Assembly: GCA_009731375.1 (NCBI GenBank)
Contig: BJOX01000050.1
Coordinates: forward strand, 247,955-298,783
Reading direction: 5' to 3'
Length of the DNA stretch: 50,829 bases
Source: Paulinella micropora
Lineage: Eukaryota > Cercozoa > Imbricatea > Euglyphida
Position numbers and translations under genes: made by a program. Every line of letters starts with the position of its first letter. Position 1 is the first letter of the stretch. Below the pieces are notes generated by a model. It was not told where the DNA came from, searched no databases, and was given only the letters and a program-made list of their open reading frames with translations. Positions 8,725 to 16,746 of the stretch are shown in pieces.

Positions 8725-9858
8725 TTAGATAAATGTATTAAATCCCTCACCATTACCATATCCATTCTGTGCTTTTAATTTTTCCGCTTCGTCTTCTTTT
8801 AAGTCTGTATAGCCACTAGCAAATTTAAATCGTACTCCTTTTGCTCGCTCTAAAAGAAACCGCATTGAGTGCCATCCACATGTGTCGCTCGTATCAGATT
8901 GTTGTTTTACTTGATTGACCTTCATCAATAAATAACTATCTGGGTGGCTTTTATCTATTAGTTGTTTCATTTGTTGTTGAAAGTCTTCAGTCGGTTGATA
9001 TTCAGCCAAAGGGTCATACACTTCAACACTCCTGTCTTTATCCAGACTTACCCATACGGCAATCCAATGAGACCCCGCTTGTTTGTGATTGTCCAAATTC
9101 ATAATAAATCCGTATCGCTTTCTGCTTCCGGGCTTCAACTTGTAGATTTCATCACTTGCTATCGCTCCGAGATACCATCCATATTTTTTCATTATGTCGT
9201 CTATTTCATAAGTCATTAGTCCCCGCCCCTCACCCTGTTGTTCGTCTGGCGGTGGCTCTTGTTTTGATGGGACAAGCCCCTCCAAATCGCTTCGCTCATC
9301 TTGCTGTGGCTCCTCTGGCTGTGGTTGCTGTGGCGTCTCCGCGATGAGTGGCTTTGCCACGATGTTCTGCTCCGCAGAACTTGTTCTCGGGGGTATTGTC
9401 GTCTCCTCTGGTTGCTGTTCATTTCTATATTTATTTATAAGGGCATTAACATAATCTTTTTTTCTCATTGAATGAACCCATTCTTTTCGTGATAGATACT
9501 TTTTAATGTTTTTTACGGAAAACACTTTATTAATTAAATCTTCTAATCCAGTTCCCGTTTGTAATCCCAAATATTCTGCGAGTTTCTTTTTTACTTCAAC
9601 CTTATTTTGTCCAACATCTATTTTATGTTCTAAAATTTTGTCTATTATCCATGATGCTCTTTGGTTCCAACCTTTAACATCGTGGCCTTCATTTTTAAGT
9701 TTATCCCTTAATGCTTCACCAAGAATTTTAATAGTAAGTTTTTTCTCAACATTACTATTTGACAATCCATTCTTCAACATTAATCTGTATTTAGCCTCCT
9801 CTAGTTGGTTTCCTATATTTTTATTTAATGCTTCTTGTGCTCCTAGCATTTTTTTCAT
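8725..9858 (-). CDS. Adenain-like cysteine protease (maturation protease), possible C-terminal part of a longer protein
   Basis: The C-terminal domain has the adenovirus/Ulp1-type catalytic layout: His in GSHWIAVW (about 263), Asp in VYDPLA (about 282), a Gln-containing stretch, and Cys in DTCGWHS (about 326). Such proteases cleave capsid and core precursors during particle maturation. The N-terminal 200 residues are charged and helical, followed by a P/Q/E-rich linker. The ATG at 9858 is only the first Met: the frame stays open and protein-like for another 54 codons up to 10020. There it meets the TAG (10021-10023) that ends the upstream coiled-coil ORF in the same frame. The start is therefore uncertain. 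The two ORFs may be one gene with a nonsense mutation or leaky stop. Confidence 0.82.
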   Translation of the reverse strand: MKKMLGAQEALNKNIGNQLEEAKYRLMLKNGLSNSNVEKKLTIKILGEALRDKLKNEGHDVKGWNQRASWIIDKILEHKIDVGQNKVEVKKKLAEYLGLQTGTGLEDLINKVFSVKNIKKYLSRKEWVHSMRKKDYVNALINKYRNEQQPEETTIPPRTSSAEQNIVAKPLIAETPQQPQPEEPQQDERSDLEGLVPSKQEPPPDEQQGEGRGLMTYEIDDIMKKYGWYLGAIASDEIYKLKPGSRKRYGFIMNLDNHKQAGSHWIAVWVSLDKDRSVEVYDPLAEYQPTEDFQQQMKQLIDKSHPDSYLLMKVNQVKQQSDTSDTCGWHSMRFLLERAKGVRFKFASGYTDLKEDEAEKLKAQNGYGNGEGFNTFI

Positions 9859-10020
9859 ATCATCTATTGTTATTTGTTGCTTTTGAAAATCTTTTATTCT
9901 TTCTGCTATACTTTGTATTTTACTAGGTTCCCAATTATTTATATCTGCTTGAGTAAAAACTCCAGAATTTATGATTAATTTTTTATAGTCTTCAAATTCT
10001 TTATTTGGCTTAACTTTTAC

Positions 10021-10650
10021 CTATGGCTGTGCCTGTTGTTCTTGTGGTTGTCCCTGCTGTGCAGGCATAATATATTGTTGTTGTGGTGGCATAATGGCTA
10101 ATCTTTGGTTCCTTTGCTGTTCGTATTGTAAATCCTCTATGAGTTTTTGCTCCCTTCTTAGTTCTCTGGCTTTTTGTTCTTGTCGTTCCTTAATATCTGA
10201 TAGTTCATTGCGGTGTATCCTTGCTAACTCATCCTGCCTTTCCTTTGCATCTGCGTCTCCGCGACGCTCCTGCCTCTTCTTTTCTTCTTCAGCATCCGCC
10301 TGTGCTTTTTTCTCTTTTTGGTCTATCTCATCAATCTTTTCGTATTTCTCTTTTCTGAGTTTGTCTAAGTGGTCATTAATGGCGGTTCTAGTATTTTGCT
10401 CAATCTCTGAAAGGCTCTGGACTTTTCTTAAGTCTTCTTTTCGCTTAGGTGTCCGCTTTGATTTTGGCCGATTTAGATATTTCATAAAAAGTTTAACAAT
10501 TTGAAGTGTGCTCATATCATTTGTCTTTTTACCGAAATTAAGATAATATTTTTTACCCTTCTGGATAATATACGGCTTCCCGCTTTTATTCCTATAAACC
10601 CGCGGGGGTCTTAATTTCTGTTTCTTTGTTTTTTTGGTTTTAGCAACCAT
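10021..10650 (-). CDS. Lys/Glu-rich coiled-coil protein, in frame with the downstream protease
   Basis: This has 209 residues from ATG 10650. The longer open frame to 10797 runs through the 5' hairpin P1, so the internal MVAKTKKTKK start is preferred. The N-terminus is very basic with a conserved-looking PPRVYRNKSGKPYI and YYLNFGKK. The middle (about 70-180) is a long charged coiled coil rich in K, E, R and D, and the C-terminus is Gln/Pro-rich. It ends in a TAG directly followed, in frame, by 54 codons and then the protease ORF. No enzyme domain is visible. It may be a scaffold or DNA-binding virion protein that is matured by the protease. Confidence 0.6.
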   Translation of the reverse strand: MVAKTKKTKKQKLRPPRVYRNKSGKPYIIQKGKKYYLNFGKKTNDMSTLQIVKLFMKYLNRPKSKRTPKRKEDLRKVQSLSEIEQNTRTAINDHLDKLRKEKYEKIDEIDQKEKKAQADAEEEKKRQERRGDADAKERQDELARIHRNELSDIKERQEQKARELRREQKLIEDLQYEQQRNQRLAIMPPQQQYIMPAQQGQPQEQQAQP

Positions 10651-10683
10651 CGTATATTTTAAACAAAAAATATTTCCTTGATA

Positions 10684-10729
10684 TTTTAGAATTGCGTTTC
10701 GTGCTGTCGCACTCTCACTTATTCTAAAA
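10684..10729 (-). promoter_or_regulatory. 5' hairpin P1 upstream of the coiled-coil gene
   Basis: A perfect 9-bp outer stem TTTTAGAAT/ATTCTAAAA encloses an internal loop and an inner GTGC/GCAC stem with a four-base loop. Read on the minus strand it matches P2 and P3, and it lies 33 bp before the ATG. Its position before genes, never after them alone, suggests a 5' regulatory element. Confidence 0.6.
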
Positions 10730-10767
10730 CATCGTTTCTTCTTTTTCCAAAAAATAAACTGGGTTTC

Positions 10768-10802
10768 GATGTTTGTTGAAGACGTAGTCTGAAACAAATA
10801 TC
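10768..10802 (-). terminator. 3' hairpin H2 of the small basic protein gene
   Basis: Base for base it is the same 35-nt hairpin as H1 (10-bp outer stem, TC/TC mismatch, AGAC/GTCT inner stem, TAC loop in the sense strand). It starts 2 nt after the TAA at 10805-10807 of the upstream minus-strand gene. Confidence 0.75.
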
Positions 10803-10804
10803 AT

Positions 10805-11131
10805 TTAGAATTTGAGTGCTCCACGTCCTCTCTGCTTACCATACCCCAGTCTTGATGCTACAGCACCAACACTACCTGCGTAAGGCACCCCGACACTACT
10901 TAATGCTCCCGCAGTCCTTGAGATTAACTTATTACCGCGAAGAAATTTATCAACGGCAAAGACCGTTTTCCCAACTTTTTGCCAGTTGATTTTACCACCT
11001 GCTTGTCCCTTGCCTCCTTGCTTCTTCTTGCGACCAGTCTTCTTTTTACCTCCAGCCATGTTTGTGCTTGAGTTAATAGTTCGTTTGCCGATTGTTGGAA
11101 TGACTTCAACGCGAGTTGTTTTTACTACCAT
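10805..11131 (-). CDS. Small basic virion or core-peptide candidate
   Basis: This 108-residue protein has a first half that is extremely basic (GKKKTGRKKKQGGKGQAGGK). Its second half contains a hydrophobic, Gly/Ala-rich segment (about 75-95, ISRTAGALSSVGVPYAG) and ends in YGKQRGRGALKF. This layout resembles small precursor peptides of adenovirus-like and PLV virions that bind DNA or the inner capsid. The tetrapeptide MAGG at about 25-28 matches the (M/I/L)-x-G-G pattern cut by adenain-type proteases, and such a protease is encoded in the same block. That Met could also be the real start. It is flanked by hairpin H2 downstream and H3/H4 upstream. Confidence 0.6.
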   Translation of the reverse strand: MVVKTTRVEVIPTIGKRTINSSTNMAGGKKKTGRKKKQGGKGQAGGKINWQKVGKTVFAVDKFLRGNKLISRTAGALSSVGVPYAGSVGAVASRLGYGKQRGRGALKF

Positions 11132-11181
11132 AAAAGATAGATGAATATATAATACAGAAAAAAATAATTATTTTTGATATT

Positions 11182-11216
11182 GATATTTGTTTCAGACTTC
11201 GTCTTCAACAAACATC
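11182..11216 (+). terminator. Hairpin H3, oriented for a plus-strand gene that is absent
   Basis: The plus strand carries the sense form GATATTTGTT ... AACAAACATC with the TC/TC mismatch and a TTC loop. Both neighbouring genes are on minus, so this copy has no matching gene. Confidence 0.65.
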
Positions 11217-11239
11217 GTTTTTTTGCTTTAATGGTCATC

Positions 11240-11275
11240 GATGTTTTGTGATGACGGCAGTCAGAACAAAACATC
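11240..11275 (-). terminator. 3' hairpin H4 of the packaging ATPase
   Basis: The outer stem is 10 perfect pairs (GATGTTTTGT/ACAAAACATC). The TC/TC internal mismatch is retained, and the inner stem is TGAC/GTCA with a four-base loop. It lies 11 bp after the ATPase stop. Its stems differ from H1 at paired positions. Confidence 0.7.
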
Positions 11276-11285
11276 AAAAATATCA

Positions 11286-12107
11286 TTATTTCATGCGATA
11301 AGCAAAATTTTTTCTTAACTCATCATCAACACTTGAGACATAAAGAAAATTAAATCGTTCCTTTGTTGCTTCGTGATACTTTTGAAGAAAGTAATCAAAG
11401 TCAAAAGATAAGTCTAAGTGTTTATACACGAGTTCCATTTTGTCCTGAGATTGCCCCGGAAAGATTAATAAATAATCTAACTGCTTAATGGCTTCTGGCC
11501 GTAGGTCGTTCAAATACTGACTAGACATAATAACCTTTGATTTATAGTGTCTGTTCTTTTTTAGCAAATCACTTACGGACTTGTCTCTTAATCCACTCCC
11601 TAAATCGTCCAAAACAAAAACAACCTCTGGAGATATATACTTACTCGGCCTTTCTTTTGCCTCTGCGGTGCTCTGTTTCTTTTTTTCTTCTTTTCCAAAG
11701 TATAAAAATTGTGGCTTCTCTATTTCTTCTTTGTCCTGTTTTACTTCTCCTTCGTGTTGCTCGTCATGTCTGTTCAGTTTGTCTAACTCATAATCAATGA
11801 CATTAACACCATCTGATTTAAGAAAGGTATATATTGCCATCGGGTTGCCTCTGTTCTTAAAGTGCTTTACCATTGCTTTATAAATGTAGTCCTTGTGTAT
11901 GGTTGAAGCAATAATGACAATACGGGTTTTTCTGTCTGTAGTCCGTTTCAGTATTTCAAAGAGTGCTGTCGTCTTACCGCTCTTCTTACGGGCAAGCAAA
12001 AATATGTTAGCATACGGCTCATTGAATAATTTATAACCCTTGGCTTTTTTGTTTCCATCACCCTCTTGTTTTACTGGCTTCACCTTGACATTATTGATTT
12101 TTTGCAT
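11286..12107 (-). CDS. Packaging ATPase (A32/FtsK-HerA type)
   Basis: The protein has 273 residues from ATG 12107 (MQKINNV). The longer frame starting at 12137 overlaps the end of a preceding gene remnant whose stop is at 12109-12111, so the internal start is preferred. The Walker A motif is ARKKSGKTT near residue 41, with Ala in place of the first Gly. Walker B is VVFVLDDLG near 165. A sensor-like SSQYLNDLRPE follows near 190-200. A Lys/Glu-rich insert lies between the two Walker motifs. These ATPases drive DNA into the preformed capsid and are a hallmark of PLVs, Polintons, virophages and giant viruses. The gene is followed by hairpin H4. Confidence 0.85.
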   Translation of the reverse strand: MQKINNVKVKPVKQEGDGNKKAKGYKLFNEPYANIFLLARKKSGKTTALFEILKRTTDRKTRIVIIASTIHKDYIYKAMVKHFKNRGNPMAIYTFLKSDGVNVIDYELDKLNRHDEQHEGEVKQDKEEIEKPQFLYFGKEEKKKQSTAEAKERPSKYISPEVVFVLDDLGSGLRDKSVSDLLKKNRHYKSKVIMSSQYLNDLRPEAIKQLDYLLIFPGQSQDKMELVYKHLDLSFDFDYFLQKYHEATKERFNFLYVSSVDDELRKNFAYRMK

Positions 12108-12108
12108 C

Positions 12109-12463
12109 CTATATTCTAAGCGAGGAATTCCAAACACCTGCTAAATTTCCTGTGTCAATATTTCCGCTGTCGGCTTCAAGGACTTTAAATGTATATTGTC
12201 CGTCTGTCCATCCTACAACACCCAAATTATAACCGAGATTTGAAATGTTTGCTGTAGTGCGTCCGCAAATGTTCCAATAATTCCAATTCTATCCATGTAA
12301 AGAATTCTGGTTTTGGTTTCGGTCTGGTCGTTCATATAGTGGATAAATTTTACATTCATTTTGGTTGGTGTGAATGACATTTGAATATTTTTATTAAATG
12401 TTTTGCTTCCTCCAGCAAAATCATTGCTCAGAAAATAATCCGCTGATATTTATAGTCAGCCAT
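12109..12463 (-). pseudogene. Remnant of a small virion-type gene with several frameshifts
   Basis: From ATG 12463 the frame stops after 11 codons at a TGA. Protein-like sequence continues in other frames: one segment contains FAGGSKTFNKN and RILYMDRIG, a later one GYNLGVVGW, and the last GNIDTGNLAGVW with a TAG at 12109-12111, two bases before the ATPase ATG. At least three frame changes are needed in about 350 bp. The intact protein would be about 115 residues and, by position between ATPase and membrane protein, a small structural protein. Its sequence is not reconstructed here. Confidence 0.6.
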
Positions 12464-12725
12464 GATGTCCTCTATATTAGTGCTAATAAACTTTTTATTA
12501 ATTAATATTTCTGCTCGGACTGCCTGCGACTTTTACTCACGGGTCAGTGAGAAAAAAAATGAGAGTTGTGCTTATTGTATTCAGAAAGGAATAGAAACAA
12601 AATTTAAATGTGTGTATAAGCCTATGAGTGATTGGTGTGTTAGTTTTGATGAAGTCATTCCTTTAATTTGCTCAAATGATGCTATGTGGTATAAAACTCA
12701 AGTATATGAATGTTCATTTCTTTGA
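12462..12725 (+). CDS. Small secreted Cys-rich protein, PSI-like
   Basis: The 87 residues begin with a hydrophobic signal-peptide-like segment (about 3-18). Eight Cys follow in the mature part with the spacing C...SCAYC...FKC...WC...IC and a conserved-looking DWC. This resembles the small disulphide-rich PSI (plexin-semaphorin-integrin) fold. It lies on + in an otherwise minus-strand block. Its first two bases overlap the start of the pseudogene on the other strand, and its last 12 overlap the 3' end of the membrane-protein gene. Function is unknown; it could be a secreted or virion-surface protein. It may be cellular in origin. Confidence 0.5.
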   Translation: MMSSILVLINFLLINISARTACDFYSRVSEKKNESCAYCIQKGIETKFKCVYKPMSDWCVSFDEVIPLICSNDAMWYKTQVYECSFL

Positions 12726-13070
12726 AGAAGGTGATGGAAGGCAAATACCGATAAGCAAGGTTAAAATACCGACATAAGTATTAGCAACCTCACAAGGCAA
12801 GTTCTTTTCAGATAGCCTTACGATACAAAGGGTTATAATGGAGATAATGATACCCATTTGAAATAAGTATTTAATAAGTCGGCTGTCGGTTGGTCTGTTT
12901 TTTATACAACAACAATTCCAGTTATCTTCCAATTCGTGCTCTACTTTTTTTTCCTCAGTCTTTAGTTCTAGTTCAAGAACACGAGACTTTAATTCTGGAG
13001 TTAGTTCGCCATCCATATCCATAATAGGTGGTGGTCTGTGAAGTCTAGTTGTATTATTTGACATTATCAA
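12714..13070 (-). CDS. Small two-helix membrane protein
   Basis: This 118-residue protein has an acidic/charged N-terminal half (LELELKTEEKKVEHELED), a CCCIKNR motif, a first membrane helix (about 70-86, MGIIISIITLCIVRL) and a second (about 97-112, YVGILTLLIGICLPSPS). The layout of a helix, a short Cys-containing loop, then a helix ending in a LPxPS-like motif is common in PLVs and related viruses. There it is presumed to sit in a membrane or inside the capsid. The start could be the second Met (13064). The ATG region overlaps the 3' end of the fibre gene by 11-17 bp, so the two are probably co-expressed. Confidence 0.6.
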   Translation of the reverse strand: MIMSNNTTRLHRPPPIMDMDGELTPELKSRVLELELKTEEKKVEHELEDNWNCCCIKNRPTDSRLIKYLFQMGIIISIITLCIVRLSEKNLPCEVANTYVGILTLLIGICLPSPSSKK

Positions 13071-16000
13071 TAACGGACACTCTGATTTCTGCTAATTGAT
13101 TTGCTTGGTCTTGTAGTATATTCATGAGATTATTATTTTGTTTTTCTAAATTAACTACCTTTTCCGCCATGTGTTGAAAAGCACTAACCAATATTGGTAT
13201 GAAGTCTGTATATGTTATTCCTTCAAGGTAGCCTTCTCCATCCTCTGCTTTTATCCCACTTTCAGATACAAATTCAGGAAATATTTTTTTAACTTCATCC
13301 GCAATAAATCCGTGGTTCTTTTTTTCTTTCTTTTTGTCTGATTTCAAATAATATGAACAACAATTTATTTTCATAAGTTTATCACAACAATCCCCGCAGT
13401 CTAATGTTTTAATATCTGATTTAAGCCGTCTATCCGATGAGTTTGTCCAAGCACCATTAAGCGGAATATAATTATAACTACCAGACGGCTCGCCAGTAGT
13501 AGAGTTTGAAGTAGTCCAAGCGTGAAGCAAACCAGTAGAAGAAACAATTACTCCATAATTCGTATATCCTCCCGATTTAAAATATAGTTGTGCGTCGACG
13601 GTAGAAGCGGGTCTTTTTCGTATGGTTAAAAAACCGCTGGATGCTGTTGGAATGACTACCTCTCCCGATGTATTAATGTTCATCGCCTCAGTGTAAGATA
13701 TATTGTTTCCCACCGTTGTTCCTGAATTATAATAAAAAGTGAGTTTTACACCTTTTTGAATTAGAAAGTTAGATGACGCAGAAGATGATTTCCAGTTCGT
13801 GCCGTCAAAATAAGCATCAAAACTTAAATTGACATTGTCGTGTGCCCAATTCAATAATTGAAATGTTGGATAAGCATCCGCCGTTGTTATTGCTTGTAAG
13901 TGTGCCCCTGCGATATTTGAAGCCGTCCCGTATATTTCTAAACCACCTGACGCTCCCACTCCTTTCGTTGAGTTGCCTATGATTATCGGTTTGCCTGATG
14001 CTGTTGTTATTTTGTCGCTTGTTGCCAATGTCGTTGTTGATATCCCCGCGGTTGAAGTAATTGTTGTTCCTGTTATTGTTCCGCCATTTGTTATATTGTT
14101 TGAGTTCATATCTAAGGCACCATAAAACCGCATACCGCCAGCATTGTTAAAACGGACAATGTCAGACGAAGCACTTTTATTATCCAAAAGTTTTGAAATA
14201 TAAAGTCCCGCCCCTTTTACATCAGATGCTACATTCGTGAATACATAACCTCGTTGGTTCGCGGTTCCACTTGTAGCGGTATTTAGAGGAAATAAAAAAT
14301 ACTGATAATCTCCTGATGTCTGTGAAAAGAATATATCTCTTCCATTTTGGTTTAATATCCTCGCCCCATTATATGTTATATTTCCTCCATTAGTGATAGT
14401 TTGATTATTAAAATCGGCATTGTTCGTTAAAGTTAGATATTTTATCACAGTGCTCGCCCCATTAAATGTTTTGCTTCCTGTTATGGTTTGGTCTGTTGAT
14501 AGTTTTACATTTTGCCCGTCCAATGTGTCCGCATACCCTTTTGTCGCTCCGTCCGTTGCTGATGTCGGAGTTCCAAGGTTGGCTATTTTGCTACTATTAC
14601 AATCTAGCCCCGAGGCATTTACCCAACCGACAATCGTCCCGTCAATAATAAAACTTATTTTTTTCGCAGAAATTTCAAAGTTGTAATATGTTGCAGTTTT
14701 CATATCCAAACTAGCAATTGACCCGATATTACTGGTAGAATTGAAAACGATAAATGTCCCCTTTGTTGTTGAATTGATTGAATTTCCCGTTATTTCAACA
14801 CCACTGCTATATGTCTTAATTCCTGCTATGGTTTGGTTTCCTGTTAGTTTCACATTTTGCCCGTCTAATGTATCCACATAACTTTTGTTTGCTCCGTCCG
14901 TTGTTGCTGATGGTGTGGCTAAGTTTGTTATTTTGTTGTTATTCAAAGATAGTGTAGTGCCAGTTGCGGTTATAATTAAAGTATTACCCGAATATAACTC
15001 AACATACGAACCCGTTATTTGTATCGGATACCAAGTCGCTGTTGCTGTTTTTTGTGCTGCAATCATTCCTATTTTTGTATCAAAGGCTATGCCAATGCCA
15101 TCAAAAGTAGTAGGATTGGACGAACCACTTACTTCCAAAGTTGATGTAAATTTTTTATTCCCTGCTATGGTTTGGTCTCCTGTTAGTTTAACCACCGAAG
15201 TATCAAGAGTAGAAACATCCACACCATCAACAAGATTCACATTTGTTATGCTTTGACTTTTCATATCAATCCCCGCACTAGCATTTATTATGTTGCTGAA
15301 TGTTTTGGTTCCTGCTATGGTTTGGTCTCCTGTTAGTTTAACCACAGAAGTATCAAGGGCAGAAACATCAATACCATCAACATTACCAACATTTGTAATA
15401 GCAAAACCACCCATATTTAAACTACCCGTCATAGCCACTGTGCCGTCCTTTGCCAGTTTAGTATCAGTGTATGCTTTTGTTGAAGCATCGCCATCGTTGA
15501 ATGGTGCTGGAAGTCCGCTGATTGCTGTTGTGCCACTAAAATTTAAAACATTGCCTGTCAATGTTATCCCACTCCCCGTGGTAGAAGCAAGAAGTATGGA
15601 AGAACCAACAATAGATAATGGATAGCCTGTTGCTCCACCTGCCTCCGACGAATAAATAGAACCCATATTATTGTTGTAATTGAAGAATAACTTACCTGTA
15701 TTTAATGGATTTGAATCTTTTACACCCAAATAAGTAGTAAATATTTTATTCCCTGTTATGGTTTGGTCTCCTGTTAGTTTTACCACAGAACTATCAAGAG
15801 CCGAAACATCAACACCATCAACATTACCGACATTTGCTACATTAAAACCTCCCATATTTAAATCTCCAAACATCATAGCGAGACCATCCAATCTAAGAAA
15901 AGGTGAGTTTGTGTTTCTCCATTGCCCTGTGCTATAAATGAGTAGTTGGTTATTGGCGGGTGTGCCCGTTATTGTAACATCGCTGTGTGTATCAATTGAA

Positions 16001-16641
16001 CCATCCGCGGACACTTTATCATTATTGTCTTCGTGCTCAGATATCCAAGTATCAACATCTTTGGTATTTAATAAATTAACTCCCGTTATATTCAAATTAC
16101 CACCCATACTAATGTTGCCTGTTTCATCAACATTTATAGGAAATGTTTTATTTACCCAGTTTATTGAGTTATATGTTAGATAACTATTCATCGCTATTGG
16201 TGCTGTAATGACTACATCTGTGAGTGTATCAATTGAGCCGATTGTTGTATTTCTCCATTTACCATCTACATCATTATATGTTAAGTATTGCCCGACCGTT
16301 GGAGCGGATATGTTAGTGTCTATCAAATTGTATAGACTGGTTTGGTGCGGATTACTTGTATTGCTTCTGTGTTGAGTTGAGGCTTTGACTTCGTCGTTGT
16401 CCCTCACTCGTTGCTCTGTATAGTATAGATTTTTTCCTTCTTTTATGTCTGTAGTTGATTTGGTAGATAATCTTGTGTCAAATCGTAAATCAGTATAGTA
16501 GAGGTTCAAAGGGTTTTCATCTTCTGGCACTCTGTCTGTATTCAGACCGACTATGTTTGTATTGGTTAAGTCTAAGTTAAGTATATTTAGACTATCAACT
16601 GCCAACTCATTCAAGCCAAGTAATGATTTATATTGCGACAT
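13054..16641 (-). CDS. Long tail-fibre-like protein with S74 intramolecular chaperone domain
   Basis: At 1195 residues this is the largest gene of the element. The N-terminus has tail-fibre repeats (NLYYTDLRFDTRLS, NLYYTEQRVRD). The shaft contains at least five copies of a repeat built around VKLTGDQTIAGNKxF and often GNVDGVDVSALD (about residues 240-740). The C-terminus has the S74 endosialidase-type chaperone. It starts at SSDRRLKSDIK near 1068, with the nucleophilic Ser and the Lys of the autocleavage site, then NHGFIADEVKKIFPEFV and a coiled coil ending the protein. The domain assists trimerisation and then cuts itself off. The product is expected to be a trimeric virion fibre for host attachment. 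It starts at TATATAATG and is divergent from the gene at 16746. Confidence 0.82.
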   Translation of the reverse strand: MSQYKSLLGLNELAVDSLNILNLDLTNTNIVGLNTDRVPEDENPLNLYYTDLRFDTRLSTKSTTDIKEGKNLYYTEQRVRDNDEVKASTQHRSNTSNPHQTSLYNLIDTNISAPTVGQYLTYNDVDGKWRNTTIGSIDTLTDVVITAPIAMNSYLTYNSINWVNKTFPINVDETGNISMGGNLNITGVNLLNTKDVDTWISEHEDNNDKVSADGSIDTHSDVTITGTPANNQLLIYSTGQWRNTNSPFLRLDGLAMMFGDLNMGGFNVANVGNVDGVDVSALDSSVVKLTGDQTITGNKIFTTYLGVKDSNPLNTGKLFFNYNNNMGSIYSSEAGGATGYPLSIVGSSILLASTTGSGITLTGNVLNFSGTTAISGLPAPFNDGDASTKAYTDTKLAKDGTVAMTGSLNMGGFAITNVGNVDGIDVSALDTSVVKLTGDQTIAGTKTFSNIINASAGIDMKSQSITNVNLVDGVDVSTLDTSVVKLTGDQTIAGNKKFTSTLEVSGSSNPTTFDGIGIAFDTKIGMIAAQKTATATWYPIQITGSYVELYSGNTLIITATGTTLSLNNNKITNLATPSATTDGANKSYVDTLDGQNVKLTGNQTIAGIKTYSSGVEITGNSINSTTKGTFIVFNSTSNIGSIASLDMKTATYYNFEISAKKISFIIDGTIVGWVNASGLDCNSSKIANLGTPTSATDGATKGYADTLDGQNVKLSTDQTITGSKTFNGASTVIKYLTLTNNADFNNQTITNGGNITYNGARILNQNGRDIFFSQTSGDYQYFLFPLNTATSGTANQRGYVFTNVASDVKGAGLYISKLLDNKSASSDIVRFNNAGGMRFYGALDMNSNNITNGGTITGTTITSTAGISTTTLATSDKITTASGKPIIIGNSTKGVGASGGLEIYGTASNIAGAHLQAITTADAYPTFQLLNWAHDNVNLSFDAYFDGTNWKSSSASSNFLIQKGVKLTFYYNSGTTVGNNISYTEAMNINTSGEVVIPTASSGFLTIRKRPASTVDAQLYFKSGGYTNYGVIVSSTGLLHAWTTSNSTTGEPSGSYNYIPLNGAWTNSSDRRLKSDIKTLDCGDCCDKLMKINCCSYYLKSDKKKEKKNHGFIADEVKKIFPEFVSESGIKAEDGEGYLEGITYTDFIPILVSAFQHMAEKVVNLEKQNNNLMNILQDQANQLAEIRVSVIDNVK

Positions 16642-16701
16642 TATATAATTAAATATTTTATTTTAAAAATACTAAAATATATTAATCTTAGTATAGAATA
16701 T

Positions 16702-16746
16702 TTTTAGAATAAGCGAGAGTGTGAAGCACGAAGTGAGATTCTAAAA
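16702..16746 (+). promoter_or_regulatory. 5' hairpin P2 abutting the start codon at 16746
   Basis: The outer stem is the same TTTTAGAAT/ATTCTAAAA as in P1 and P3. The last A of the stem is the A of the ATG. The inner stem is GTG/CAC around a short loop. It lies between divergent genes, so it cannot be a 3' element of a neighbour. Confidence 0.62.

Noticed and set aside
9861-10797. A non-standard genetic code (UAG or UGA read as sense) as explanation of the in-frame TAG and the gag-pol TGA
   Set aside because: Other genes here end properly at TAG (capsid), TGA (penton, membrane protein) and TAA, so the standard code fits. Readthrough or mutation is simpler.
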